Notes under the pieces: generated by a model
The model's database searches: none
Told to the model about the DNA's origin: nothing
Seen by the model: only the letters and a program-made list of their open reading frames with translations
Program-made: the position numbers and the translations under genes
Shown: positions 26,497-36,684 of the stretch, piece by piece
Position numbering within the stretch: the first letter of the stretch is position 1
How the letters are laid out: each line of letters opens with the position of its first letter
NCBI GenBank assembly: GCA_958296105.1
Contig: OY282441.1
Span: 1,213,800 to 1,277,799 of the forward strand
DNA from: an uncultured Dehalococcoidia bacterium
GTDB taxonomy: Bacteria > Chloroflexota > Dehalococcoidia > Lucifugimonadales > UBA1123
DNA length: 64,000 nucleotides
Reading direction: 5' to 3'

Positions 26497-26920
26497 GGTA
26501 CTCGTTCCTCTCTTGAAGTCGATTCAAGAGATACCGGGCCTCTTGCAGGAAGTCAGGGACACTCTCGAACACCTCCTGCGCCTTCTCTCCGCTGTAGGTG
26601 TGACTGGTCGTTCCACGGTTTCTTCTAAACTCCATCCAAGCCGGGAGCTCGGACGCGAGCAGAGCTTGCCTGAACCCCTCACGAATAACGTCATTGAAGG
26701 CGAGGCGGTCTATCTCTGCCGGATTGGCGGACGCAAGCTGGAGATAGCGCTTCAGCATCTTGAAGGAGACTTCGTAGGTGAACTCGAATGCTTGGATTAC
26801 GGCAGCCCTCAGATGCCTCCTGAGGCGAGGGTGGTCAGAAGCCAGATCGGAGTGGTATATGTCCAGGGCTTCTTCCAGCTGGGTAACAGAATCTTCCAGC
26901 GGCGACAGGTCCAGCTTCAT
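26489..26920 (-). CDS. HEPN toxin, nucleotidyltransferase-substrate-binding (HI0074-like) family
   Basis: A 143-residue all-helical protein of the HI0074/NTase_sub_bind group. It holds R102-GTTS-H107-T-Y109, the RX4HXY motif of HEPN ribonuclease toxins. ATG at 26920 is preceded by AGGAGG; 33 further open codons upstream belong to the hsdM-tail repeat and are not used. It overlaps the MNT-HsdS fusion by eight bases. In studied HEPN/MNT pairs the MNT protein modifies the Tyr of this motif. Here the antitoxin is part of HsdS. Confidence 0.85.
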   Translation of the reverse strand: MKLDLSPLEDSVTQLEEALDIYHSDLASDHPRLRRHLRAAVIQAFEFTYEVSFKMLKRYLQLASANPAEIDRLAFNDVIREGFRQALLASELPAWMEFRRNRGTTSHTYSGEKAQEVFESVPDFLQEARYLLNRLQERNEYLD

Positions 26921-26934
26921 CGAACGCCTCCTAT

Positions 26935-27013
26935 TCCCCAAAACCCAGCCGCGAGAGATTCGCCTCGACAGCCGCGTCCAGTCTTGCGGCTTCGGTCTGC
27001 TGACTGCGCCGCT
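26935..27013 (-). repeat. hsdM 3'-end repeat, copy A
   Basis: About 79 bases coding [20 protein letters not shown] then RLGFGE and a TAG stop, in frame with the hsdM tail. It ends 15 bases before the HEPN start, and its stop overlaps the HEPN ribosome site region. It carries several silent and conservative changes relative to copies B and C, so it is the most diverged copy. Confidence 0.8.
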
Positions 27014-27045
27014 GCACAATTGAACGCCCTCCCCAACCTGCGCGC

Positions 27046-27489
27046 TCAGTCGTCAGTCGAGTCTCCAGCGGATGACGCCGTTTTCTGGACAAGAAGATCG
27101 GCGGGTATGCCGAGGCGCTCTTCGAGCGAGCGCGCCATTGACGTTGTGACGGCTCGCTTGCCAGACATGACTTCGGCAACCTTTTCACGGCTGCCTATGA
27201 ACGGGATGAGGTCGCGCTCGGTCAGCCCGGTCTGGTCCATAACGAATTCGATCGTCCCCACAGGGTCGAAGGCGGGATCGATTGGGTGGCGCTTGTCTTC
27301 GTACTCTTCTACGAGATATACGAGGGTGTCCAGCTCGACCCTGTCAGGGTGGTTGGGGTCTTCTTCCTGTCTTCCGTCTGGATATGTCAGGGCATCCATC
27401 AGATCAGAAATCCTTGCTAGGGCCAGATCGTAGTCATACTCGGTGCGGATCGACTCGATCTCCCTCCGCAGGTTTTCAATGACTGCCAT
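27046..27489 (-). CDS. HigA2-type (COG5499) antitoxin/HTH regulator without toxin
   Basis: A 147-residue protein with the COG5499 pattern: ALARISDLMDAL, VELDTLVYLVEEYEDKRHPI and the C-terminal HTH FVMDQTGLTERDLIPFIGS then REKVAEVMSGKRAVTTSM. ATG at 27489 has AGAGGAAG upstream. Such antitoxins normally sit beside a HigB/RelE-type toxin, which is not found on either side. It lies between two copies of the hsdM tail. A broken second copy of its 5' half lies at 28090-28221. Confidence 0.82.
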   Translation of the reverse strand: MAVIENLRREIESIRTEYDYDLALARISDLMDALTYPDGRQEEDPNHPDRVELDTLVYLVEEYEDKRHPIDPAFDPVGTIEFVMDQTGLTERDLIPFIGSREKVAEVMSGKRAVTTSMARSLEERLGIPADLLVQKTASSAGDSTDD

Positions 27490-27540
27490 GCTAGACTTCC
27501 TCTGAAAACTATTCGAGATTGTATCACGCCACATCGCTAC

Positions 27541-27633
27541 GACGGGCGCGGGGCGTTTCCAAAACCCAGCCGCGCCAAGTTCGCCTCGATAGCCGCGTCC
27601 AGCCTTGCGGCTTCGGTCTGCTGACTGCGCCGC
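27541..27633 (-). repeat. hsdM 3'-end repeat, copy B
   Basis: Codes [20 protein letters not shown] then RLGFGNAPRPS and a stop, almost identical to the real hsdM tail (copy C, 28272-28365). It starts at the same codon (RRSQ) as copy A and lies between the HigA-like gene and the COG5499 antitoxin gene. Confidence 0.82.
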
Positions 27634-27658
27634 TTGTCGACCATATACAACCGCCCGG

Positions 27659-27949
27659 CTATGCGCTTTTTGCCACGGTCGGCAGGACGCGCACGGCTTC
27701 GCCGACCTTCCGTTCGGCCGCGACTAGGTCGAACTGGGTTTGCAGGTTGAGCCAGAATTGGGGATCGACTCCGAACCAGTGTCCAAGCCTCAGCGCGGTG
27801 TCGCCGGTTACGCAACGCTTGCCGGCGATGATCTGACCGATCCGGTTCGGTGGCACGTCAATCTGTCGCGCGAGCGTCGTTGGAGTTACGCCCAACTCCG
27901 CCAACTCGTCTTTCAGAATCTCTCCGGGATGAACGGCACGATCGAACAT
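27659..27949 (-). CDS. HigA-family antitoxin (HTH) without toxin
   Basis: A 96-residue protein of the HigA addiction-antitoxin type: VHPGEILKDELAELGVTP, the HTH TTLARQIDVPPNRIGQII and then FGVDPQFWLNLQTQFDL. ATG at 27949 has GAGGAGG about 10 bases upstream; 12 more codons are open. HigB toxins normally precede HigA by a few bases, but the upstream 140 bases hold no such gene, so it is an orphan. It may neutralise toxins from elsewhere or regulate the operon. Confidence 0.82.
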   Translation of the reverse strand: MFDRAVHPGEILKDELAELGVTPTTLARQIDVPPNRIGQIIAGKRCVTGDTALRLGHWFGVDPQFWLNLQTQFDLVAAERKVGEAVRVLPTVAKSA

Positions 27950-28006
27950 GCTCCATGCCCTCCTCGCTTCCAGTACAGCGTCCAACTGGTTTTGACTGAT
28001 GAATCA

Positions 28007-28041
28007 CCCTCACCCTGGACATCTCCCGTCGAGGGTGAGGG
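28007..28041. repeat. short palindromic repeat CCCTCACCCT
   Basis: A 10-bp inverted repeat, CCCTCACCCT (28007-28016) and AGGGTGAGGG (28032-28041), with a 15-base loop. The same CCCTCACCCT start occurs in the palindromic insertion inside hsdM (28528-28559), so both may belong to one family of dispersed short palindromes. Confidence 0.6.
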
Positions 28042-28089
28042 GATGACTCTGAAGCTGTCGATCCGTCATGTTCAGGTGGGCGCTATGCA

Positions 28090-28221
28090 AGACAGGGTCG
28101 AATGTGGGATCGCTTGAGTGGCGCTTGTCTTCATATTCTTCTACGAGATAAGGGCCAGATCGTAGTAATACTCGGTGCGGATCGACTCGATCTTCCTCAG
28201 CAGGTTTTCAATGACTGCCAT
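28090..28221 (-). pseudogene. broken copy of the COG5499 antitoxin gene
   Basis: Starts at an ATG at 28221 in the same context as the intact gene (27489). It follows it for about 70 bases, then jumps over roughly 100 bases and resumes with GCGCTTGTCTTC before losing similarity near 28090. The missing segment destroys the protein. It records a second, failed insertion of the same cargo next to the hsdM tail. Confidence 0.75.
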
Positions 28222-28267
28222 GCTAGACTTCCTCTGAAACTATTCGAGATTGTATCACGCCACATCG

Positions 28268-29971
<1,704 letters not shown>

Positions 29972-30234
29972 CGCGCCTTCCTCTCACGTTAGCATTCGTT
30001 AGCATTCGGTCTGTCGTCTTGGATTCCAAGTTAGGGTATGTTCCCAGTCGCGCTTGGTCAACGGGTGAGCGGGCTGTAGCCGTCCCCGCGGTATGGGATT
30101 TCGAGGGCGGCGCGAAATGCCGTGTTTCGCTCTCGCAGTCGCGCGCCGTCTGGACATACTCCGTCCGCTCTCATATCCTAACGCTTGGGGGCGGTCACAT
30201 GCCCGCTGTTCGGACGATGAAAGGAGATTTTGGG

Positions 30235-31290
30235 TTGGCAAGATACAAAGTGGGAGTTCAGAAGCCTACGAACGTGACCTACGCCCTGGGCGGCGGAGGG
30301 TACGAGTACGAGATGGAGTACCTATCGGCAATCGACGCCGAGATAGTCGAGATAGACGCTGCCAGCGAAGGGGAGTTCATAGAGCAGGCGAGGGACTGCG
30401 ACGCTCTGATCGCCAGAGGGAACCCGATTACCGCCAGCATCATAGACAGCCTCGACAACTGCCGCATAATAGCGCTGGGGAGCGTTGGGGCGGATACGGT
30501 GGACGTGGCAGCGGCTACGGCGAAGAACATACCGGTTACCAACGTTCCGGACACCTTCATCGAGGAGGTGGCGGATCATACGATGATGCTGCTTCTGGCG
30601 ACCTTCCGGCGTCTGACGCTGATGGATACGATGGTGCGGACAGGACGCTACGCAGAGGGCAGGCCATACCTGAACCAGTTCCCTCGACTGTATGGGCAGA
30701 CGCTGGGCTTCGTCTCTTTCGGACACGTGGCGCGCGCTACGGCGATACGCGCCCAGCCCTTCGGTCTGCGGATGATCGCGTTCGATCCATATATAGAAGA
30801 GCTGATGATGACCAGCTACGGAGTGGAGCCGGTCAGTCTCAACGAGGTGCTGGAGCGCTCCGACATAGTTTCTATGCACGCTCCTTCCACTTCGGAAGTC
30901 CATCACATGCTCAGCGAGGAGCATTTCCGCAGAATGAAGCCCACTGCGCTGTTCATCAACAACGGTCGCGGTCCGACTGTCGATGAGGCGGCGCTGATAA
31001 AGGCGCTGCAAGAGGGCTGGATAGCGGGCGCGGGTCTGGACGTGACGGAGAAGGAGCCGCCGGACGCAGACAACGCGCTTCTGGGCATGGACAACGTGAT
31101 CCTGACGCCGCACGTGGCTTCGGCATCCTCGCGGATGTCGCCGGAGGCGAGGCGGCGCGTGGGGCAGGAGATATCTCTGGCGCTGAGCGGACGCTGGCCC
31201 AGGACGTGTGTCAACCCGTCCGTGCTGGCAAAGACCGATCTGGCGCGCTGGCAGCCCTACTCGATGGAGCGGGGGCCGGGGTCGGGCTGA
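30235..31290 (+). CDS. D-2-hydroxyacid dehydrogenase family protein
   Basis: NAD-dependent dehydrogenase fold, about 351 residues. All three catalytic positions are present: Arg in FINNGRGPTVDE, Glu in LDVTEKEPPD and His in LTPHVASAS. The dinucleotide loop is relaxed (VSFGHVARA instead of GxGxxG). TTG at 30235 has AAAGGAGA eight bases upstream and gives the natural N-terminus ARYKVGVQKP; ATGs at 30198 and 30219 are in frame. Its 3' end overlaps the convergent MFS gene by 34 bases. Substrate unknown. Confidence 0.85.
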   Translation: MARYKVGVQKPTNVTYALGGGGYEYEMEYLSAIDAEIVEIDAASEGEFIEQARDCDALIARGNPITASIIDSLDNCRIIALGSVGADTVDVAAATAKNIPVTNVPDTFIEEVADHTMMLLLATFRRLTLMDTMVRTGRYAEGRPYLNQFPRLYGQTLGFVSFGHVARATAIRAQPFGLRMIAFDPYIEELMMTSYGVEPVSLNEVLERSDIVSMHAPSTSEVHHMLSEEHFRRMKPTALFINNGRGPTVDEAALIKALQEGWIAGAGLDVTEKEPPDADNALLGMDNVILTPHVASASSRMSPEARRRVGQEISLALSGRWPRTCVNPSVLAKTDLARWQPYSMERGPGSG

Positions 31291-32576
31291 CGTTCTAGGC
31301 TTGGCGGTCTTGCCAGCAGCACCGCCAAGCCTGTCAGCGCTCCCAGAGCGGCGAAGCCGACGAATGCCCAGTAGTAGCTTGCGCTCACGTCGAAGACCAC
31401 TCCCATGAGAACCGCGCCTATGGCCTGTCCGAGAGTGGAAAACGGCTCGGTCACGCCCCTGATCACGCCCAGCGAGCGCCGTCCGAAGTAGTCGGCGTAT
31501 GCCACCGGGGGGACGGACAGCATCCCGCCAAGTCCGAATCCGAACAGGGCGGAGTATGCCAGCGCTTCGGAGACGCTGTCCACGGTGATGAACAGCGCGG
31601 AGGCGACGGCCATGGTCGAAGCCACGGCTGCCATGACGAAGCGCGCCGGTACGCGCTCGGCGATCCAGCCCCAAGCCAAGCCGCCAATGCCCAAGAACGC
31701 GGCGTTCAGGGTTATGCCCAGCGTGGCGGTCGTCTGTCCAAGCCCCAGGTCGCGCAGGTACGCCGCCGCGTGTATGTTCGTACCCGCCTGCATCAGGAAC
31801 AGCGCGCCCGTGCCTGTGGCGAGGATCCAGAGCGCGGGGGCGCGCATGGCGTTCTTGGCTGTCCACTCGGGTTCTGCCGCGCCTGCGCCGCCGTCCGCCG
31901 TGTCGTCCTTCGCGGAATCGCCGTCTGGCAGAAGGCCTACGTCTTCGGGCCGCTGTACGACCAGCAGCGCGACGGGCGCAAGCGCAACCGCCCATGCGAT
32001 GACGCCCAGCGCGATCCATGCTCTCTGCCACTCGCCGCCGCTGCCTATCATCAGGCCCGCTACCAGCGGAAACGAGATCATCCCCGCCGAGTGCGACATG
32101 GTGAGGATGCCGCTGGCGCGCCCTCTGAGTCTGATGAACCAGCGCGACACCACGACGGAGGCTCCGATCTGGAGCGGACTGGAGAACAAGACGCGCCCGG
32201 TGCCGTATGCCAGCCAGAACGCTATCGGCACCGTAAACCCCGCTATGGAGACGGTGGCGGTGGCTGCCGCTAACGATACGGTCGAAAGCCCCAAGATGAA
32301 TACGCTGACGGCTAGGACGATTCGCGCGCCGTACCGATCTATCAGCCAGCCCACGCCGGGCGAGACGAACGAGGCTGCCAAGCCGCCAAGCGTGGCAGCG
32401 CCGGCGATCATCGTCCTGCTCCAGCCAAGCTGCTCGGACAGCGGGTACACGAAGACGGCGATGGTCAGGCTGGCGGCGGCGTTCCTCACGAACTGCGAGC
32501 TGCAAACTGCCGACAGCACCACCCAGCCGAAGAAGAATGGGGTTCTATGGGCGAGCCTGTGGGCCGGATTCACCAA
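31257..32576 (-). CDS. MFS transporter
   Basis: A 439-residue protein with twelve predicted membrane helices split by a hydrophilic loop near residues 205-240. The first cytoplasmic loop GWLIDRYGARIVL matches the MFS signature, and GSGGEWQRAW and FSTLGQAIGAVLMG fit monocarboxylate-porter-type members. It starts with TTG at 32576 or GTG at 32573, with AAAAGG upstream. It is convergent with the 2-hydroxyacid dehydrogenase gene, so the two might handle related acids, but that is only a guess. Confidence 0.88.
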   Translation of the reverse strand: MVNPAHRLAHRTPFFFGWVVLSAVCSSQFVRNAAASLTIAVFVYPLSEQLGWSRTMIAGAATLGGLAASFVSPGVGWLIDRYGARIVLAVSVFILGLSTVSLAAATATVSIAGFTVPIAFWLAYGTGRVLFSSPLQIGASVVVSRWFIRLRGRASGILTMSHSAGMISFPLVAGLMIGSGGEWQRAWIALGVIAWAVALAPVALLVVQRPEDVGLLPDGDSAKDDTADGGAGAAEPEWTAKNAMRAPALWILATGTGALFLMQAGTNIHAAAYLRDLGLGQTTATLGITLNAAFLGIGGLAWGWIAERVPARFVMAAVASTMAVASALFITVDSVSEALAYSALFGFGLGGMLSVPPVAYADYFGRRSLGVIRGVTEPFSTLGQAIGAVLMGVVFDVSASYYWAFVGFAALGALTGLAVLLARPPSLERQPDPGPRSIE

Positions 32577-32757
32577 CGCAGCCTTTTCAAGGTGATCGGG
32601 GCGCGAAGCCCAGAGGATGCTACCACCGCCAACGAACGGGAGTCAACAGCGTACTGCCGCGCGGGGCGGGAAGGCGAGGAGGGAGGGGATTTTGCAAGAC
32701 CAATTCAATTATATATGGGGAGAGAGCGGCTGATCTTCCTGCGCAGCGTCCAACGGC

Positions 32758-35082
32758 CTACGGGATGGTTGGCGGGACGGTTGGCGCTCGGCTGTGTCCG
32801 TGTCCCTCACCGAGTATCGAGGCGAGGATCAGCTTCGCCACTTCCTTGTTCAGCGGGTGGTTGCCGTTGCCGCACTTTGGGGAGTGGATGCAGGAGGGGC
32901 AGCCAGCCTCGCATGGGCATTGGGAGATCACATCGAAGGTGGCGCGCCACAGGTCTTCGATCACTTCGTAGCCATGCTCCGCCACTCCCACGCCGCCGGG
33001 GTAGCCATCGTGGATGAAGACCTGCGGCTGTCCAGTGTCAGGGTGCAGGGGGGTCGATATGCCGCCGATGTCGTTGCGGTCGCACATGGCGAACAGGGGC
33101 AAGATACCTATGGCGGCGTGTTCGACCGCGTGCAGTCCGCCCATGAGGTCGAGCTTTTCGGAGTGGATGCGGTCGAGGGCGTCATCGGTCGGTCCGAACC
33201 AGAGCGCGGTGGTGTCGTACTCCTGCGAAGGCAGCTCCAAGTACTCGTCTCCCAGCATCTCATCGGTGTGGTGCTGAAGACGCCTGAAGCCAACGACCTG
33301 AGTCGATACGTTCACCTCGCCGAGAAACACGGTCACGCCGCCAACGGCGCGCTGCCTGTACGTGCGCAGAACCCGCGTCTCGGTGTAGTCGCGCGCCTGT
33401 GTGTAGTATGGAACTTCGGTCAGTGTGGCGTAGACGGTGCGAGAGTCCAGGTCTAGGCGCTTTATCAGGTACGATTCGCCCTGATGCAGATAGATCGCGC
33501 CGGGGTGGAGCTGCATGTATGCGCTGTGTTCGGATACGGTCTCCAAGATCGCGCCGGTTTCGGAGTCTACGAGGGTGAAGAAGCCGCCGGATGCCGAGCG
33601 GATGTTGACCCGCTGGGCGGGATATGACACCTCCGGCAGCAGGTGCCAGCGCTGCTGTCGGACGTGGAGGTATTCATCTTGGACCAACTCAGGGGCGTAC
33701 CAGAGCAGATCGGGGCCGAAGAACTCGGTGTCGCTCATGGTCAGGGGCGCTTCGTATGCGGCGCATATCAGATGGGGCTTCATGACGTAGGGGTTGGCGG
33801 GCGAGATTCTGGCGGCTTCGTGGCTCTTGCCGAAGAACGATTCGGGGTGGCGCATCAGGTACTGGTCGAGCGGGTCGTTCTGTGCGATGAGGACGCTGAG
33901 CGAGCGTTCGCCGCCGCGTCCGCTGCGCCCCGCCTGCTGCCACGCGCTGGCTATGGATCCGGGGTAGCCGGTGATGAGCGTGGCATCCAGATTTCCCACG
34001 TCCACGCCAAGCTCCATGGCGCTGGTGGTCGAAAGGCCGAGCAGCCTGCCCTCGAACAGGTCTTTCTCGATGCGTCTGCGGTCTTCGGGCAGGTAGCTGG
34101 CGCGGTACGGGGCTATGCGCTTCGCCACCAGTGGATGGGTGGGCCTGAGCTGGTCGCGGGCGTACAGGTAGATCAGCTCTGCCTGTCGGCGGCTGCGGAC
34201 GAAGGTCATGGTTCTGGTATGGCGCTTCAGAAGCTCTGCGAACAGCTGGGTCGCCTCGGAGTTGGTGGATCTGCGCGATCCTTCGGCAAGGTCTATCATC
34301 GGCGGGTTCCAGAAGACGAAGTCCTTGCCGCCGTATGGCGATCCGTCCTCGTCTATGACCTCGAAGGGGATGCCCACAAGCCGCTCGGCGTGTTCTCTGG
34401 GGTTGGCGATGGTGGCGGAGCAGAGGACGAACTGCGGATCGCTGCCCACCTTGCGGCAGATGCGCCTGAGCCGTCTCAGCACGTTGGCTACGTGGGTTCC
34501 GAATACGCCGCGGTAGACGTGCGCCTCGTCAAGCACTATGTACCTGAGTCCGCGCAGGGCGCGATACCAAGCGCGATGGTTGGGCAGAATGCCGAGGTGA
34601 AGCATGTCGGGGTTGGTCATGACGATGTGGGAGTCGCGCCGAATCGCCAGCCTGTCGGCTCGGGGCGTGTCGCCGTCGAAGATGGCGTGGCGCAGACGGA
34701 GATCGGCTGGCATCAGCGCGGCGAGCTTCTTTCCCTGATCCTGAGCCAGCGCCTTGGTGGGGTACAGGTACATCGCGCGGGCGGAGCGGTCGGCGAGCAG
34801 GGTTTCGAGGATGGGCAGGTTGTAGCAGAGGCTCTTGCCGCTTGCGGCGGGGGTGGCGACTATGACGCTGCTTCCGCTTCTGATCGCGCTGACGGCGGCG
34901 GCTTGGTGGGTGTAGAGCGAGGTTATCCCCAGACCTTCGAGACTTGCCTGAAGACGGGCGTCGAGCGGGGGATGGACCTCGGCGGGTCTGGCGCGGCGCG
35001 GCGGCACACGCTCCAGATGCGCGAGCTGGCCCTGATACCAGAGAAGGCTTTGTATGTGTCTGAGGAAGTCTGCGGTGTCCAT
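32758..35082 (-). CDS. mrfA: MrfA/YprA-type DEAD-box helicase with 4-Cys C-terminal domain
   Basis: Superfamily 2 helicase of the MrfA group, linked in Bacillus to mitomycin C lesion repair. The 774-residue protein has Walker A (TPAASGKSLCYN), the DEAH-type box (YIVLDEAHVYRG), motif III (CSATIANP) and motif VI (QQAGRSGRGGE). The C-terminal DUF1998-type domain ends with four cysteines in CPCEAGCPSCIHSPKCGNGN. It follows the DUF503 gene by 19 bases and is probably co-transcribed with it. Confidence 0.92.
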   Translation of the reverse strand: MDTADFLRHIQSLLWYQGQLAHLERVPPRRARPAEVHPPLDARLQASLEGLGITSLYTHQAAAVSAIRSGSSVIVATPAASGKSLCYNLPILETLLADRSARAMYLYPTKALAQDQGKKLAALMPADLRLRHAIFDGDTPRADRLAIRRDSHIVMTNPDMLHLGILPNHRAWYRALRGLRYIVLDEAHVYRGVFGTHVANVLRRLRRICRKVGSDPQFVLCSATIANPREHAERLVGIPFEVIDEDGSPYGGKDFVFWNPPMIDLAEGSRRSTNSEATQLFAELLKRHTRTMTFVRSRRQAELIYLYARDQLRPTHPLVAKRIAPYRASYLPEDRRRIEKDLFEGRLLGLSTTSAMELGVDVGNLDATLITGYPGSIASAWQQAGRSGRGGERSLSVLIAQNDPLDQYLMRHPESFFGKSHEAARISPANPYVMKPHLICAAYEAPLTMSDTEFFGPDLLWYAPELVQDEYLHVRQQRWHLLPEVSYPAQRVNIRSASGGFFTLVDSETGAILETVSEHSAYMQLHPGAIYLHQGESYLIKRLDLDSRTVYATLTEVPYYTQARDYTETRVLRTYRQRAVGGVTVFLGEVNVSTQVVGFRRLQHHTDEMLGDEYLELPSQEYDTTALWFGPTDDALDRIHSEKLDLMGGLHAVEHAAIGILPLFAMCDRNDIGGISTPLHPDTGQPQVFIHDGYPGGVGVAEHGYEVIEDLWRATFDVISQCPCEAGCPSCIHSPKCGNGNHPLNKEVAKLILASILGEGHGHSRAPTVPPTIP

Positions 35083-35101
35083 GCCTGTCGGAGGCTGCCA
35101 G

Positions 35102-35401
35102 TCAAAAGCCTGTGATGATTTCCAGCTCGCAGTCTATCATCTCCGCGTCCGGGCGGTCGGATTCGATGAATCTCATAACGGCCTCCAGAGCCTGCTGGGC
35201 GTGGGGCGCGCTGTTGGAGACGCTGGCGATGCCCAAGACAGCCACCTGCCACGTATCCTGACGCTCGACCTCGGCTATTGCCACGTCGAACTTGGCGCGC
35301 ACGCGCTGGCGGATGGAGCTGACGACGCGCCGCTTCTCTTTGAGGCTGTGGCTGGAAGGCAGTCTAAGGGTCACTTTGGCGACGCCTACGTTCATCTTCA
35401 T
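35102..35401 (-). CDS. DUF503 (YlxP-like) protein
   Basis: A 99-residue protein with the DUF503 pattern: KVTLRLPSSHSLKEKRRVV and VSSIRQRVRAKFDVAIAEVE, then QVAVLGIASVSNS. In Firmicutes a homologue lies in the nusA-infB operon, and a role in translation or ribosome assembly is suspected. Here it sits ahead of the helicase gene instead. An in-frame second Met (residue 3) could be the start. Confidence 0.88.
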   Translation of the reverse strand: MKMNVGVAKVTLRLPSSHSLKEKRRVVSSIRQRVRAKFDVAIAEVERQDTWQVAVLGIASVSNSAPHAQQALEAVMRFIESDRPDAEMIDCELEIITGF

Positions 35402-35477
35402 CGTCTCCTCGCCTGCAAATATCGCGTAAACATTCTACAATGCCGGCGTGAATACGCGAGAGAGCAAGGAGGGACTC

Positions 35478-35987
35478 ATGACGCTGGGGGACATCCTGAT
35501 TTCGGAGGCGGAGATCGCACAAGTCATTCCGGAGATCGCAGCGGAGATAGTGGAGGACTACGGCGACGCGCGGCTCGTGCTGGTTGGCGTCATGGATGGC
35601 GCGGTCTGCTTTCTGGCGGATCTGATGCGCGCGCTGCCGCGCTCGGTGGAGATGATCACGGTGCGCGCTCAGAGCTACGAGGGCAGAGAAGCGGGGAACG
35701 TGGTAATCGACCTGCCGCCGCGCGAGCGCATCGAGGGCAGGCACGTGCTGATCGTGGAGGACATAGTGGACACCGGGGCGACCGCCGAAATGATGGTGGA
35801 GGAGATGGCGAAGCTCGGCGCGGAGTCTGTGGAGATATGCGCGCTTCTGGACAAGCCTTCGAGACGGACGCGCGAGGTGGACGTAGTCTACGCGGGCTTC
35901 GACGTGCCGGACATGTTCGTGGTGGGCTACGGCCTAGACTACGACGGGCTGTATCGCAACCTGCGGGACGTTAGGGAGCTGGCATAG
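35478..35987 (+). CDS. hpt: hypoxanthine phosphoribosyltransferase
   Basis: Purine salvage enzyme converting hypoxanthine or guanine to the nucleotide. The 169-residue protein carries the PRPP-binding motif VLIVEDIVDTGAT, VGVMDGAVCFLADL and the C-terminal [15 protein letters not shown] at 35478 has AAGGAGGG 5-6 bases upstream; a GTG at 35448 is in frame but lacks a site. The last 38 codons lie inside the tandem duplication and recur at 36571-36684. Confidence 0.93.
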   Translation: MTLGDILISEAEIAQVIPEIAAEIVEDYGDARLVLVGVMDGAVCFLADLMRALPRSVEMITVRAQSYEGREAGNVVIDLPPRERIEGRHVLIVEDIVDTGATAEMMVEEMAKLGAESVEICALLDKPSRRTREVDVVYAGFDVPDMFVVGYGLDYDGLYRNLRDVRELA

Positions 35988-36094
35988 CTGCTGGCAGCGT
36001 CTCCAAGAGCAGGGGCGGGGAAAGAGGATGTCCCAAGAACCGGTACCGGGTCGGCGACCTAGATATGTCAGAGAGGGGCGCGGGGGACTGGGGG

Positions 36095-36369
36095 AAAAGA
36101 GGATGTCCCAAGTGACCTCACCCTCGACCTGCCGCTTCCCGGACTGCCTTCGCCGAAGCTTCAGCCTCCCGTTCCACTGACTCCGACGACCCCGCCGCCC
36201 AGCTTTGCGAATCCACCCGGGCTGCCATCGCAGAAGCTCTGGCCTCCCTGTCGATCCGCTCTGGTGGACTGCCGAACCGCCCTCACCGTCTGCCTCGCGT
36301 ACTGCCTGCGGAGAACCGCCTGCCGCCCGCTCAGCCGAGTCATCAAGCTCAACCACTTGGGACACTCTT
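36095..36369. repeat. possible MITE-like element with 14-16 bp inverted ends
   Basis: AAGAGGATGTCCCAAG at 36097-36112 and CTTGGGACACTCTT at 36356-36369 are near inverted repeats about 275 bases apart. A third copy of the left end lies at 36021-36036. The tandem duplication copies the element to about 36792-37066. Inside are only overlapping, Arg-rich open frames with no recognisable protein. No target-site duplication is obvious. Confidence 0.45.
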
Positions 36370-36492
36370 AATTTATACCAAGACTTGGCATCTGTCAACA
36401 CGTAATTCGGGCAATTTTCGAGAATCGGGAAAATTGGTCGGGCATCTATAAGAACGACGACGAACGACGCTCGGATGCGGGGGCTGTCGCGG

Positions 36493-36684
36493 CTAGGACT
36501 CAGGCTCTGTGATCTCCAGCGTCTGGTCTGCGGGGACGTGGCTCAGGGTTTGGGCGCGTCCGCTGCGCCAGAGGTGGACGTAGTCTACGCGGGCTTCGAC
36601 GTGCCGGACATGTTCATGGTGGGCTACGGCCTAGACTACGACGGGCTGTATCGCAACCTGCGGGACGTTAGGGAGCTGGCATAG
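36493..36684. pseudogene. fused tail relics of the ASPIC gene and hpt at the duplication junction
   Basis: 36493-36570 (minus) repeats the ASPIC C-terminal codons ([15 protein letters not shown]), and 36571-36684 (plus) repeats the hpt C-terminus from [14 protein letters not shown] to the stop. They meet at CGCCA|GAGGTGG. Neither has its own start; an open frame runs through the joint by chance. Confidence 0.85.

Noticed and set aside
27950-28090. HigB toxin gene upstream of the HigA-like gene
   Set aside because: The 140 bases contain a palindrome and no open frame of toxin length or RelE-like pattern.
30322-32505. 727-codon minus-strand open frame across the dehydrogenase and MFS genes
   Set aside because: It overlaps the true MFS frame and the plus-strand dehydrogenase; composition is Arg/Gly-rich and no domain is visible.
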